This document shows, one piece after another, positions 40,533 to 49,005 of a DNA stretch of 64,000 nt (within the stretch, counting starts at the first letter, position 1; each line of letters opens with the position of its first letter). The notes beneath the pieces are model-generated. The model had not been told where the DNA came from. It ran no database searches and saw nothing but the letters and a program-made list of their open reading frames with translations. The stretch is from Saccharopolyspora_D taberi (lineage in GTDB: Bacteria > Actinomycetota > Actinomycetes > Mycobacteriales > Pseudonocardiaceae). The stretch covers positions 248,001 to 312,000 of the forward strand of contig NZ_BAAAUX010000014.1 in the NCBI RefSeq assembly GCF_039534165.1, written 5' to 3'. A program made the position numbers and the translations under genes.

Positions 40533-41864
40533 ATGAGCGGGAAGAACCTGAGCGAACGCCGCTCGGGACGTGACGCGATCGGGTACGCGCTGGCGGCGCT
40601 GAACCGCTTCGCCGGCAATCCCATCGTTGACAGGCTCGGGCTGCGCAAGCCCGCCGAGCGGGTGATGTACGAGACCACCAAGGCGGGGTTCCGCACGCTC
40701 GGTGCCGCGGGCCGCTCGTTCCAGGCGGTGCAGCGCTACGGCAAGCCCGCCCGGCTGCCCGCCGCGCCGAAGCAGGACCTGTTCGACCTCACCCCCACCG
40801 ACGAGCAGCAGATGATCCAGGAGACGGTGCGGGAGTTCGCGGCCGAGCGGCTGCGCCCGGCCGCCGCCGACGCCGACGCCAAGTGCGCGCCGCCGGACGG
40901 CCTGCTGCGGCAGGCCAGCGAACTGGGTGTGACGCTGGTCGGCATCCCCGACGAGGCCGGCGGGATCGGCAGCGAGCGGTCCGCGGTGACCGGGGTGCTG
41001 GTGGCCGAGGCGATGGCGCACGGCGACATGGGGCTCGCGGTGTCGTGCCTGGCCCCGTCCGCGGTGAGCACCGCGCTCGTCGCGTGGGGCGACGAGGAGC
41101 AGCAGTCCCGCTACCTGCCCGCCTTCACCGGCGACGACGCCCCGGCCGCGGCGCTGTCGCTGCTGGAGCCGCGCCCGCTGTTCGACCCGTTCGAGCTGCG
41201 AACCCGCGCTCGCCGTTCCGGCGGCGGGTTCGTGCTCGACGGCCTCAAGTCGATGGTGCCCCGCGCGGCCGAGGCCGAGCTGTTCGTGATCGCCGCCGAA
41301 CTCGACGGCAGGCCGCGGCTGTTCCTGGTGGAGTCCGACACCGCGGGGCTGAGCATCGAGGCCGAGCCCGCGATGGGGCTGCGCGGCGCGAGCATGGGCC
41401 GGGTGGTGCTCGAAGGCGTGCAGCTGCCGCCGACCGCGCTGCTGGGCGAGGCGGAGTCCTATGTGGAGTGCGTGCGCTCGGCGCGGATCGCGTGGTGCGC
41501 GCTGGCGGTCGGCACGGCGCAGGCGGTGCTGGACTACGTGATCCCCTACGTCAACGAGCGGGTCGCGTTCGGCGAGCCGGTCAGCCACCGCCAGGGCGTG
41601 GCGTTCCGGGTCGCCGACATCGGCACCGAGCTGGAGGGCATGCGGCTGGCCACCTACCGCGCGGCCAGCCGGGCCGAGCAGGGGCGGTCGCACGCGCGGG
41701 AGACCGCGCTGGCGCACCGGCTGTGCGTGGACAAGGGCATGGCCATCGGCAGCGACGGCGTGCAGCTGCTCGGCGGGCACGGGTTCGTCAAGGAACACCC
41801 CGTCGAACGCTGGTACCGCGACCTCCGCGCCATCGGTGTCGCCGAGGGGACTGTGCTGGTCTGA
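40533..41864 (+). CDS. Acyl-CoA dehydrogenase family protein (FadE23/24-like pair, first gene)
   Basis: A 443-residue acyl-CoA-dehydrogenase homologue with an N-terminal extension of about 70 residues before the usual start (FDLTPTDEQQMIQETVREFA). FAD-domain motifs are weakened: the usual SExxxGSD is replaced by LSLLEPRPLFDPFELRTRA. The C-terminal region keeps VQLLGGHGFVKEHPVERWYRD, and AEGT stands near the normal catalytic Glu position. It may work as a heterotetramer with the next gene product, as in mycobacterial FadE pairs. ATG 40533 has GGAGG upstream. A perfect hairpin overlaps its stop codon. Confidence 0.87.
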   Translation: MSGKNLSERRSGRDAIGYALAALNRFAGNPIVDRLGLRKPAERVMYETTKAGFRTLGAAGRSFQAVQRYGKPARLPAAPKQDLFDLTPTDEQQMIQETVREFAAERLRPAAADADAKCAPPDGLLRQASELGVTLVGIPDEAGGIGSERSAVTGVLVAEAMAHGDMGLAVSCLAPSAVSTALVAWGDEEQQSRYLPAFTGDDAPAAALSLLEPRPLFDPFELRTRARRSGGGFVLDGLKSMVPRAAEAELFVIAAELDGRPRLFLVESDTAGLSIEAEPAMGLRGASMGRVVLEGVQLPPTALLGEAESYVECVRSARIAWCALAVGTAQAVLDYVIPYVNERVAFGEPVSHRQGVAFRVADIGTELEGMRLATYRAASRAEQGRSHARETALAHRLCVDKGMAIGSDGVQLLGGHGFVKEHPVERWYRDLRAIGVAEGTVLV

Positions 41865-41884
41865 CGCCCCAGATGGGGCGTCAG
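41861..41884 (+). other. Perfect hairpin between two co-directional acyl-CoA dehydrogenase genes
   Basis: CTGACGCCCC (41861-41870) pairs perfectly with GGGGCGTCAG (41875-41884) around AGAT, and contains the stop codon of the upstream gene. No T-run follows. It may be a processing or partial-termination signal that sets unequal expression of the two subunits. Confidence 0.55.
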
Positions 41885-41965
41885 ATGCGCTTCGCGCCAT
41901 CCGCCGCCAGGCGGATCCTCTCCCCTTCCTCCCCCACCCCCACAGCCACAGCCCGAGGAGCTGTC

Positions 41966-43174
41966 TTGATCAACCTGGAAGTGCCGAAGAAGTTCGCCGC
42001 GCTGGTGAACCAGGCACGGCAGTCCGCGGCCGAGGTCTTCCGGCCGAACTCCCGCAAGTACGACCACGCCGAGCACAGCTACCCGCAGGAGCTGGACCTG
42101 CTCGCCGCCCTCCTCGACGGCCTCAACGACGCCGGGCAGGGCGCCTCCGGCGGCGCGGGCGGGGTGCGCCGCAGCAAGGACACCGGAGGCGGTGTCCGCA
42201 ACGGCGGCAACATGTCCACCGCTCTCGGCACGATCGAGCTGTGCTGGGGCGATGTCGGCCTGCTGCTGTCATTACCCCGCCAGGGCCTGGGCAACGCCGC
42301 GATCGCCTCGGTGGCCAACGACGAGCAGCTCAAGCGGTTCGCGGGCAAGTGGGCCGCGATGGCGATCACCGAGCCCGACTGCGGTTCGGACTCGGCGGCG
42401 ATCCGCACCACCGCCGAACTCGACGGCGACCACTACGTGCTCAACGGCACCAAGATCTTCGTGACCTCGGGCGAGCGCGCCGACGCCGTCGTCGTGTGGG
42501 CCACGCTGGACCGGTCGAAGGGGCGCGGGGCGATCAAGTCCTTCGTCGTGGAGAAGGGAACCCCCGGCTTCGAACTGGTGCGGCTGGAGCACAAGCTGGG
42601 CATCCGGGCCTCCGACACCGCCGAGTTCCGGCTGGAGAACGTCCGCGTTCCCAGGGAGAACCTGCTGGGCAGCCCGGAGATCAACACCGAGCAGGGCTTC
42701 GCCGGGGTCATGCAGACCTTCGACAACACCCGGCCGCTGGTCGCCGCGATGGCCGTCGGCGTGGCCAAGGCCGCGCTGGAGGAGGCCCGCGAACTGCTCG
42801 TCGAGTCCGGGATCGAGCCGGACTACGACCGGCCGCCGCACCGCCAGCCCGCCGCAGCGGCGACGTTCCTCGGGCTGGAGGCCGACTGGGAGGCCGCGTA
42901 CCTGCTGACGCTGCAGGCCGCGTGGATGGCCGACAACAGCAAGCCGAACTCGCTGCAGGCGTCCATGGCGAAGGCAAAGGCGGGCCGCACCGGGACCGAC
43001 GTGGCGCTGCGCTGCGTCGAGCTGTGCGGCACCCTCGGCTACTCCGAGCACAGCCTGCTGGAGAAGTGGGCCCGCGACGCCAAGATCCTCGACATCTTCG
43101 AGGGCACGCAGCAGATCCAGCAGCTGGTCATCGCCCGGCGGCTGCTGGGCAAGTCCTCGAAGGAACTGCGCTAG
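41966..43174 (+). CDS. Acyl-CoA dehydrogenase (FadE23/24-like pair, second gene)
   Basis: A 402-residue acyl-CoA dehydrogenase. MAITEPDCGSDSAAIRTTAE and KIFVTSGERADAVVVWATLD are the FAD/substrate signatures. The catalytic Glu is in ILDIFEGTQQIQQLVIARRL near residue 385, and LCGTLGYSEHSLLEKWARDA is the C-terminal motif. It starts at TTG 41966, 5 bases after GAGGAG; the earlier open frame lies inside the first gene. It is the intact partner of the weakened homologue upstream. The mycobacterial homologues act on branched or lipid substrates. Confidence 0.92.
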   Translation: MINLEVPKKFAALVNQARQSAAEVFRPNSRKYDHAEHSYPQELDLLAALLDGLNDAGQGASGGAGGVRRSKDTGGGVRNGGNMSTALGTIELCWGDVGLLLSLPRQGLGNAAIASVANDEQLKRFAGKWAAMAITEPDCGSDSAAIRTTAELDGDHYVLNGTKIFVTSGERADAVVVWATLDRSKGRGAIKSFVVEKGTPGFELVRLEHKLGIRASDTAEFRLENVRVPRENLLGSPEINTEQGFAGVMQTFDNTRPLVAAMAVGVAKAALEEARELLVESGIEPDYDRPPHRQPAAAATFLGLEADWEAAYLLTLQAAWMADNSKPNSLQASMAKAKAGRTGTDVALRCVELCGTLGYSEHSLLEKWARDAKILDIFEGTQQIQQLVIARRLLGKSSKELR

Positions 43175-43614
43175 CTGGCCGCGCGGCCCGGGTCCTCCCC
43201 CGGGCCGCGCCGGTCCTCCAGCTCGTCGTCGGTCGGGTCCCCGGACTCGGTTTCCCGGTGGCCTCGGTCCTTCGGCAGGTCGGTTCCGCTGAAACCGCGG
43301 AGGAATTCGAGCGCCGCCTCCGGATCTCGCAGCAGGTCGCCGCGCTTGTCCAGCACTGGTCCGCGCTGTGGTCGACGCGCCCGTGCACGTCCGAGGCGAG
43401 CGACGATGCTCAGCCAGGTCAACGCCCCTGCACCCAACGCCGTCAGCACGACGCCGACGACCAGCAGCAGAGCTCTCAGGATCTCCGCCAGCCACGGCAG
43501 GGACCGGCGCCGGAAGAAGACCGCGTGACTGTACGTGCAGCCACCCCACGCCGTAAAAGAGCGGCCCCGATCAGACCCGCTCCCGCTGCGGGACGACGGT
43601 GTACCGGGGATCAC
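43171..43614 (-). CDS. Hypothetical single-pass membrane protein downstream of nrfD-type gene
   Basis: Up to 147 residues. One strong membrane helix (LAEILRALLLVVGVVLTALGAGALTWLSIV) is followed by a basic stretch (RLGRARARRPQRG) and an acidic C-terminal half (TESGDPTDDELEDRRGPGED). The only in-frame start is GTG 43614, which overlaps the NrfD gene by 44 bp and gives an unconvincing Ser/Gly-rich N-terminus, so the true start is uncertain. It is last in the formate dehydrogenase direction and may be a fourth operon member. A 12-bp stem (43181-43192/43199-43210) lies within its end. Confidence 0.5.
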   Translation of the reverse strand: MIPGTPSSRSGSGSDRGRSFTAWGGCTYSHAVFFRRRSLPWLAEILRALLLVVGVVLTALGAGALTWLSIVARLGRARARRPQRGPVLDKRGDLLRDPEAALEFLRGFSGTDLPKDRGHRETESGDPTDDELEDRRGPGEDPGRAAS

Positions 43615-44443
43615 GAGCGGATTCCTTGCCAGCGTGGAAGATTCCGTACCGCGTCAGCGCCGCCGCGGCGGTGAGGCACAGCCCGGACGCGGCCGTGATC
43701 GTGCGGCTGCGCCCGGCCAGCAGCGCCCCGGCCGCCCCGGCCCACGTCAATCCCTTGGCAACCTTGAGAATCCGCCCCGGCCTCCCCTGCCGGTACACCT
43801 CGCCGACGAGTTCGTCGCGCCCGTGCATCCGCTGCTCCGCGGCCAGCTCCAGCGCCGCCCCGGCCGCCGCCATCCGGCGCGCGGGACCGGATTCGGCGCG
43901 CGGTGTCGTCAGCATCCCGATCGCGCCCGCGCTCGACACGGCGCTACCGGCGAAGACGAACGGGAGCTCCCGGTACATCCCGTGCCAGGCCGGAACCGCG
44001 GTGTCGGCGAGCAGCACGGCCGTGTAGGTCGTCATCGCGGGCGCGAGGACACCGGCCGCGGACGCGCTCAGCCGCCCCAGCGGCGTCAGCATGCCGGTCA
44101 GCTCGCTGGCCGCGCCGGCCCCGGCCAGCGCCGAGAACGGTGCGAGGATCCAGGAACCCACGCTGAGCGGGGACGTCGGTTTGAACACGCGCAGCATGTT
44201 CAGGAACCGCGCCGGCCGCCCGAGGTCGTGGATCAGCGTGCCCACGCTCGCCGTCGCCCCAGCCGCTGCCGCGATCCGCCCGTTTCGCGCCAGCAGCGGG
44301 CGGCCGGTGCGGTCCGCGAGCAACGCCATCACCGAGGACGCCCCGGCCATACCGCCGAGGTAGAGGTACGCGGGCACGTCCGGCGACTTCCACGTGGGCT
44401 CCTTGAGCACGGGTTTGCCGTAGTACGAGCGGAAATCCGTCAC
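43571..44443 (-). CDS. NrfD-like membrane subunit of formate dehydrogenase
   Basis: A 290-residue polysulfide-reductase/NrfD-family quinone-reactive subunit with about eight helices. Recognisable pieces are VPAYLYLGGMAGASSVMALL at the start, LIHDLGRPARFLNMLRVFKP (the conserved DLGRP motif), SPLSVGSWILAPFSALAG, and AGSAVSSAGAIGML. It anchors the complex and passes electrons to menaquinone. GTG 44443 follows GGGGAGG and overlaps the fdhB stop by GTGA. Third gene of the fdh operon. Confidence 0.9.
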   Translation of the reverse strand: MTDFRSYYGKPVLKEPTWKSPDVPAYLYLGGMAGASSVMALLADRTGRPLLARNGRIAAAAGATASVGTLIHDLGRPARFLNMLRVFKPTSPLSVGSWILAPFSALAGAGAASELTGMLTPLGRLSASAAGVLAPAMTTYTAVLLADTAVPAWHGMYRELPFVFAGSAVSSAGAIGMLTTPRAESGPARRMAAAGAALELAAEQRMHGRDELVGEVYRQGRPGRILKVAKGLTWAGAAGALLAGRSRTITAASGLCLTAAAALTRYGIFHAGKESARDPRYTVVPQRERV

Positions 44444-45300
44444 CGCTTCCTCCCCGCGAAGCACCCGGCGATCACCGCCGCGGCCGTCGCGGCGGCGACC
44501 GCGGCGTGCCGCCACATCGACGGGAGGTCCCTGGTCGTGACGACCGGATCCGGTGGCAGCCCGTAGACCTCGGGTTCGTCCAGCAGCAGGAAGAACGCGC
44601 CGTCACCACCCACCCCGTCCTCGGGGTCGTGACCGTAGAGCCGGGCATCGGTGACGCCCTGGCCGTGCAGCTCCTCGACGCGCGCCGCCGCGCGCTCTCG
44701 GAGCTCGTCGAGCGGCCCGTACTGGATCGACTCGGTCGGGCAGGCCGTGGCGCAGGCGGGCATCAGCCCGGCGCCGAGCCGGTCGTAGCACATCGTGCAC
44801 TTGAACGCGCCGCCGTTGTCCGGACGGATGTCGATCACTCCGTACGGGCACGCGGGAACGCAGTATCCGCACCCGTTGCACACGTCGTCCTGCACGAGGA
44901 CGGTTCCGTACTCGGTGCGCATCAGCGCCCCCGTGGGGCAGACGTCGAGGCACGCGGCATGCGTGCAGTGCTTGCACACGTCCGAGGACATCAGCCAGCG
45001 CACCGAGTCGTCCGGCGGCCCCGTCCCGGGCATCCCGAGATCCACAGTGGACTGTTCGATGAAGGCGACGTGCCGCCAGGTGCTCGCGCCGAGCGCACCG
45101 GTGTTGTCGTAGGACATCCCGGTGAGGTCGAGTCCGTCCTCGGGCAGCAGGTTCCACTCCTTGCACGCGACCTCGCACGCCTTGCACCCGATGCACACGC
45201 TGGTGTCGGTGAAGAACCCGACCCGCTCGGGGTGGTCGTCCGGGTAGCCCGCGTCCCCGGACGGGTCCGCGAGCGGCCCGCTGAGCCGGTTGCCGGTCAC
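44440..45300 (-). CDS. fdhB: Formate dehydrogenase iron-sulfur subunit
   Basis: A 286-residue electron-transfer subunit with four [4Fe-4S] cysteine clusters: CIGCKACEVACKEWN, CKHCTHAACLDVCPTGAL, CNGCGYCVPACPYGVI and CTMCYDRLGAG...CATACPTES. A C-terminal hydrophobic helix (MWRHAAVAAATAAAVIAGCF) would anchor it, as in FDH-N type enzymes. It relays electrons from FdhA to the NrfD-like subunit. GTG 45300 lies 4 bp after the fdhA stop. Confidence 0.94.
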   Translation of the reverse strand: MTGNRLSGPLADPSGDAGYPDDHPERVGFFTDTSVCIGCKACEVACKEWNLLPEDGLDLTGMSYDNTGALGASTWRHVAFIEQSTVDLGMPGTGPPDDSVRWLMSSDVCKHCTHAACLDVCPTGALMRTEYGTVLVQDDVCNGCGYCVPACPYGVIDIRPDNGGAFKCTMCYDRLGAGLMPACATACPTESIQYGPLDELRERAAARVEELHGQGVTDARLYGHDPEDGVGGDGAFFLLLDEPEVYGLPPDPVVTTRDLPSMWRHAAVAAATAAAVIAGCFAGRKR

Positions 45301-45304
45301 GACA

Positions 45305-48300
45305 TCACTTCCCTCGTCCCTCGCCGGTCCGCCACGGATCGTCGGCGTGCTCGGTGCCGGTGTCCGCGGTGATCCCCGCCTGCCTGCGGTAGTCCTCGAC
45401 GAACCGCAGCAGCTCCGGTCCGCGCGGCCGCCGTCCCGGGCGGATGTCGCAGGTGCCCGCCTTGGTCTCCATGATGTGCACGTTCGGGTCCAGCGCCACG
45501 TTGACCAGCTCGTTGGCCGCGTCCCCGGAGGTCAGCCCGTTGGGACCCCAGTGCCAGGGGATGCCGATCTGGTGGATCGTCCGGTCGCCGTGGCGCAGCG
45601 GGCGCAGGCGGGAGGTGACCAGCACCCGGCCCTCGATGGCGCTGCGCGCGGTGACCACGGTGGCCCAGCCCAGGTGGGTCAGCCCCCGCTCGGCGGCCAG
45701 CTCCGGCGAGACCTCCAGGAACATCGCCGGGGCCAGCTCGGACAGGTGCGACAGCCACCGGCTCATGCCGCCCGCGGTGTGGTGCTCGGTGAGCCGGAAC
45801 GTGGTGAAGACGTAAGGGAAAACGGCGCTGCCGGGTTCCTGGCCGCTGGGCTGGTAGCGGTTCTCCGGGCGCGAGTACACCTGCCGCGCCGGGTTGCGCT
45901 GCTGCGTGCCGTGCAGGCGGTTCTCCAGCGGGGACTCCTGCGGCTCGTAATGCGCGGGCAGGGGTCCGTCGACCAGACCGGCCGGGACGTAGAGCCAGCC
46001 GCGGCCGTCGCTCTGCATGATGAACGGCTCGGCGCCGCCGATGCCCGCCGGACCGGTGGCGCCTTCGGCCGGCACGTAGTCGGGACGCTTGGACTTGTCG
46101 AAGTCGGGCACGTCGTGCCCGGTCCACTCGCCGTGCTCCTCGTCCCACCAGACGTACGCCTTGCGCTCGCTCCACGGCCCGCCCTGCGGATCGGCCGAGG
46201 CGCGGTTGTAGATCAGCCGCCGGTTCGCGGGCCAGGCCCAGCCCCACTCCGGCGCGACCCAGGTCTGCTCGCGGCCCGGGCGCCGCCGGGCGGACTGGTT
46301 GACGTCGTCGGCGAAGACACCGCAGTAGATCCAGCATCCGCAGCGGGTCGACCCGTCGGTCTTCAACTGCGTGTAGGACGACAGCGGCGCGCCGTCGGCG
46401 TCCGACCCGTTGATCTCGCGCAGCACCGCCTCCGCGCTGGGCTCGGCGATCGCGCCCTCGGTCGGATAGTCCCAGGTCAGCTCCAGCAGGGCGCGGTCGC
46501 GCTCACGCTGCGATCCGCTCAGCTTCTCCCGCAGGCGCCGGCCAAGGTGGTAGTAGAACCACAGATCGCTGCGCTGGTCGCCCGCGGGCTCGACCGCCTT
46601 GTGGTGCCATTGCAGCAGCCGCTGGGTGTTGGTGAACGTGCCGTCCTTCTCGGTGTGCGCCGCGGCGGGCAGGAAGAACACCTCGGTTCCGACGTCCTCA
46701 GTGGACATCTCACCGGTCTCGATCTCGGGGCCGTCCTTCCAGAAGGTCGCGGTCTCGACGAGGTTGAGGTCGCGCACCACGAGCCACTTCAGGTTCGCCA
46801 GGCCCATCCGCTGCTGCCGCGCGTTCGCCGTGCCCACCGCGGGGTTCTCGCCGATGACGAAGTAGCCCTCGACGTTGCCCTCGATCTGGTCGATCACGGT
46901 CTGGAACGTGCCGTGGTCGCCGGTCAGCCGGGGCAGGCGGTCGAAGCAGAAGTCGTTGTCGGCGGTGGCGTGCTCGCCCCACCACGACCTGAGCAGGCTG
47001 ACCAGGTACGAGCGCATGTTCGCCCAGTAGCCGCAGGCGTACTCGTCCTGGGCGACGAAGGATTCCAGGTCGACGTCGGTGTGCGCGTGCGGCATCGGGA
47101 TGTAGCCGGGCAGCAGGTTGAACAGCGTCGGGATGTCGGTCGATCCCTGGATGCTGGCGTGACCGCGCAGGGCCAGGATTCCCCCGCCGGGGCGGCCGAT
47201 GTTGCCCAGCAGCAGCTGGAGGATCGAAGCCGTGCGGATGTACTGCACGCCGACGGTGTGGTGCGTCCAGCCCACCGCGTAGGCGAAGGCGGTCGTGCGC
47301 TCGCGCCCGGAGTTGGCGACCAGCGTCTCGGCCAGCCGCAGGAACTCCTCGCGCGGAACTCCGCAGACCTCGGCCACCATCTCGGGCGTGTACCGCGCGA
47401 AGTGGCGCTTGAGGATCTGGAAGACGCAGCGCGGGTGCTGCAACGTCGGGTCGGTCTCGGGACGGCCGTGGTAGACGGGCCCGCCCGAACCGGTGCGTTC
47501 GGGCCGGCTCGTCTCGCGCTCGCGGCCGTGCATCTTCGACGGCGCGTCCTCCGGGCCGTGCCCACCGATCGACGGCACGGCGCTGCTGCCCTCGTACTGC
47601 CACGTCGCCGTGTCGTAAGCGCCCACCTCGGCGTCGAACCCCGAGAACACCCCGTGCAGGTCCTCGGTGTCGAGGAAGTCCTCCCCCACGATCATCGCGG
47701 CGTTGGTGTAGGCGACGACGTAGTCGTGGAAGTAGGCGTCGTTGTCCAGCACGTGGTGGATCAGCCCGCCGAGGAACGCGATGTCACTGCCGGCGCGGAT
47801 CGGGACGTGCTTGTGCGCCATCGCGGACGTGCGGGTGAACCGCGGGTCGACGTGGATGACCGTGGCCCCCCGCCGCTTGGCCTCCATCACCCACTGGAAC
47901 CCGACCGGGTGCGCTTCGGCCATGTTGGAGCCCTGGATGACGATGCAGTCGGCGTTGGCGAGGTCCTGCTGGAAGGTGGTGGCGCCACCCCGCCCGAAGG
48001 AGGTCCCCAGACCGGGAACCGTGGAGGAGTGTCAAATCCGGGCCTGGTTCTCGACCTGGACCGCGCCCAGGGCGGTGTAGAGCTTCTTCATGAGGTAGTT
48101 CTCCTCGTTGTCGAGGGTCGCTCCTCCGAGGCTCGCGATGCCCATGGTGCGCCGCAGCCGGCGGCCGTGGCCGTCGGTCTCCTGCCAGGTCCGGTCCCGG
48201 GTCTCCAGCACCCGGTCGGCGATCATGTCGAGCGCGGTGTCGAGGTCGAGGTCCTCCCACTCGGTGCCATGAGGCCGGCGGTAGCGGATCTTCGTCTGGC

Positions 48301-48592
48301 GAAGCGGCGAGGTCACCAGCTCCCGGCTGGCCGACCCCTTCGGGCACAACCGCCCCCGGCTGACCGGCGAATCCGGATCCCCTTCGATCTGCGTGACGAC
48401 GCCGTCGCGAACGAACACCCGCTGCCCGCAACCGACCGCGCAGTACGGGCATACGGACCGCGCGACGCTGTCGGCCTCCTCGGTCCGCGACCGCGTCGCG
48501 TCCGTGCGCGCCGACCTCGCGGCCGACCCCCGCCCCAGGCGGTCCGGCCCGGCAACCTGCCGCAACACCGGCCAGCGCAGCCACTCGACCAT
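45305..48592 (-). CDS. fdhA: Selenocysteine-containing formate dehydrogenase, molybdopterin subunit
   Basis: 1,095 residues counting an in-frame TGA (48034-48032) read as selenocysteine 187. The N-terminal [4Fe-4S] site is CPYCAVGCGQRV...RLCPKG. The upstream part ends EENYLMKKLYTALGAVQVEN, then QARI-Sec-HSSTVPGLGTSFGRGG, the exact setting of Sec in formate dehydrogenases. Both halves share one frame with no other stop. A SECIS hairpin starts 11 bases after the TGA, and selA, selB, selD and tRNA-Sec are within 16 kb. It oxidises formate to CO2 at a Mo- or W-bis-pterin. Start at ATG 48592 after GAGGAG. No twin-arginine signal is visible, so a cytoplasmic-facing enzyme is likely. Confidence 0.95.
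48002..48020 (-). promoter_or_regulatory. Bacterial SECIS element in fdhA
   Basis: Read leftward from just past the TGA: GGTTCCC-GGTCT-GGGGACC, a 7-bp stem (one U-G pair) with the loop GGUCU, the same loop that SelB recognises in E. coli fdhF. It begins 11 bases after the TGA, the usual distance. Confidence 0.9.
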
Positions 48593-48681
48593 CGACGTCT
48601 CCTCGCACGGGTCTTTCCAGGGGAACACCCGGGCGGGTGGGGTGCAAACCGGGGTGGGGGGTTGGACGCAGGATCAGGTGC

Positions 48682-49005
48682 TCAGCTCACCGGATATTCC
48701 TGACCGAGCAAAACAGCCTTGGTGATGAACAAGATCAGAGCGACTAGCGGCACCAGCAGCCAAGCCCACCCGAGCTTCCGAATGGCAACGACCAGGCCGA
48801 GCTGGACGGCCAGGACCACGGCCCCGAGCCCGGTGCCGGTCTGTGCGGCGAGGTGGAGCACGTCGATCGCGCCGCGGTCCCAGTCGCCTTGGGGTTCGAA
48901 GCCGTAGGTGAACACCAGGAACGGTACGAGCAGCAGGTCGGTGATCACCGCGACGACAACAGAAACGACGCTGCGGTCTTGTCGGCGCTGGTCGGTCTCG
49001 GTCAT
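48682..49005 (-). CDS. Small three-helix membrane protein, possible immunity partner
   Basis: A 107-residue protein with three membrane segments: SVVSVVVAVITDLLLVPFLV, TGTGLGAVVLAVQLGLVVAI, and WAWLLVPLVALILFITKAVL, with a short basic N-terminus. ATG 49005 overlaps the stop of the WXG-like gene by ATGA, so the two are translated together. Tight coupling of a small membrane protein to a secreted wall-lysing protein fits an immunity or export-helper role, but there is no homology to support it. Confidence 0.72.
   Translation of the reverse strand: MTETDQRRQDRSVVSVVVAVITDLLLVPFLVFTYGFEPQGDWDRGAIDVLHLAAQTGTGLGAVVLAVQLGLVVAIRKLGWAWLLVPLVALILFITKAVLLGQEYPVS

Noticed and set aside
47923..48034. fdhA as a pseudogene or as two genes split by a stop
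   Set aside because: Both parts are in one frame, the TGA is at the Sec position of the family, a SECIS hairpin follows, and the full Sec machinery is nearby.
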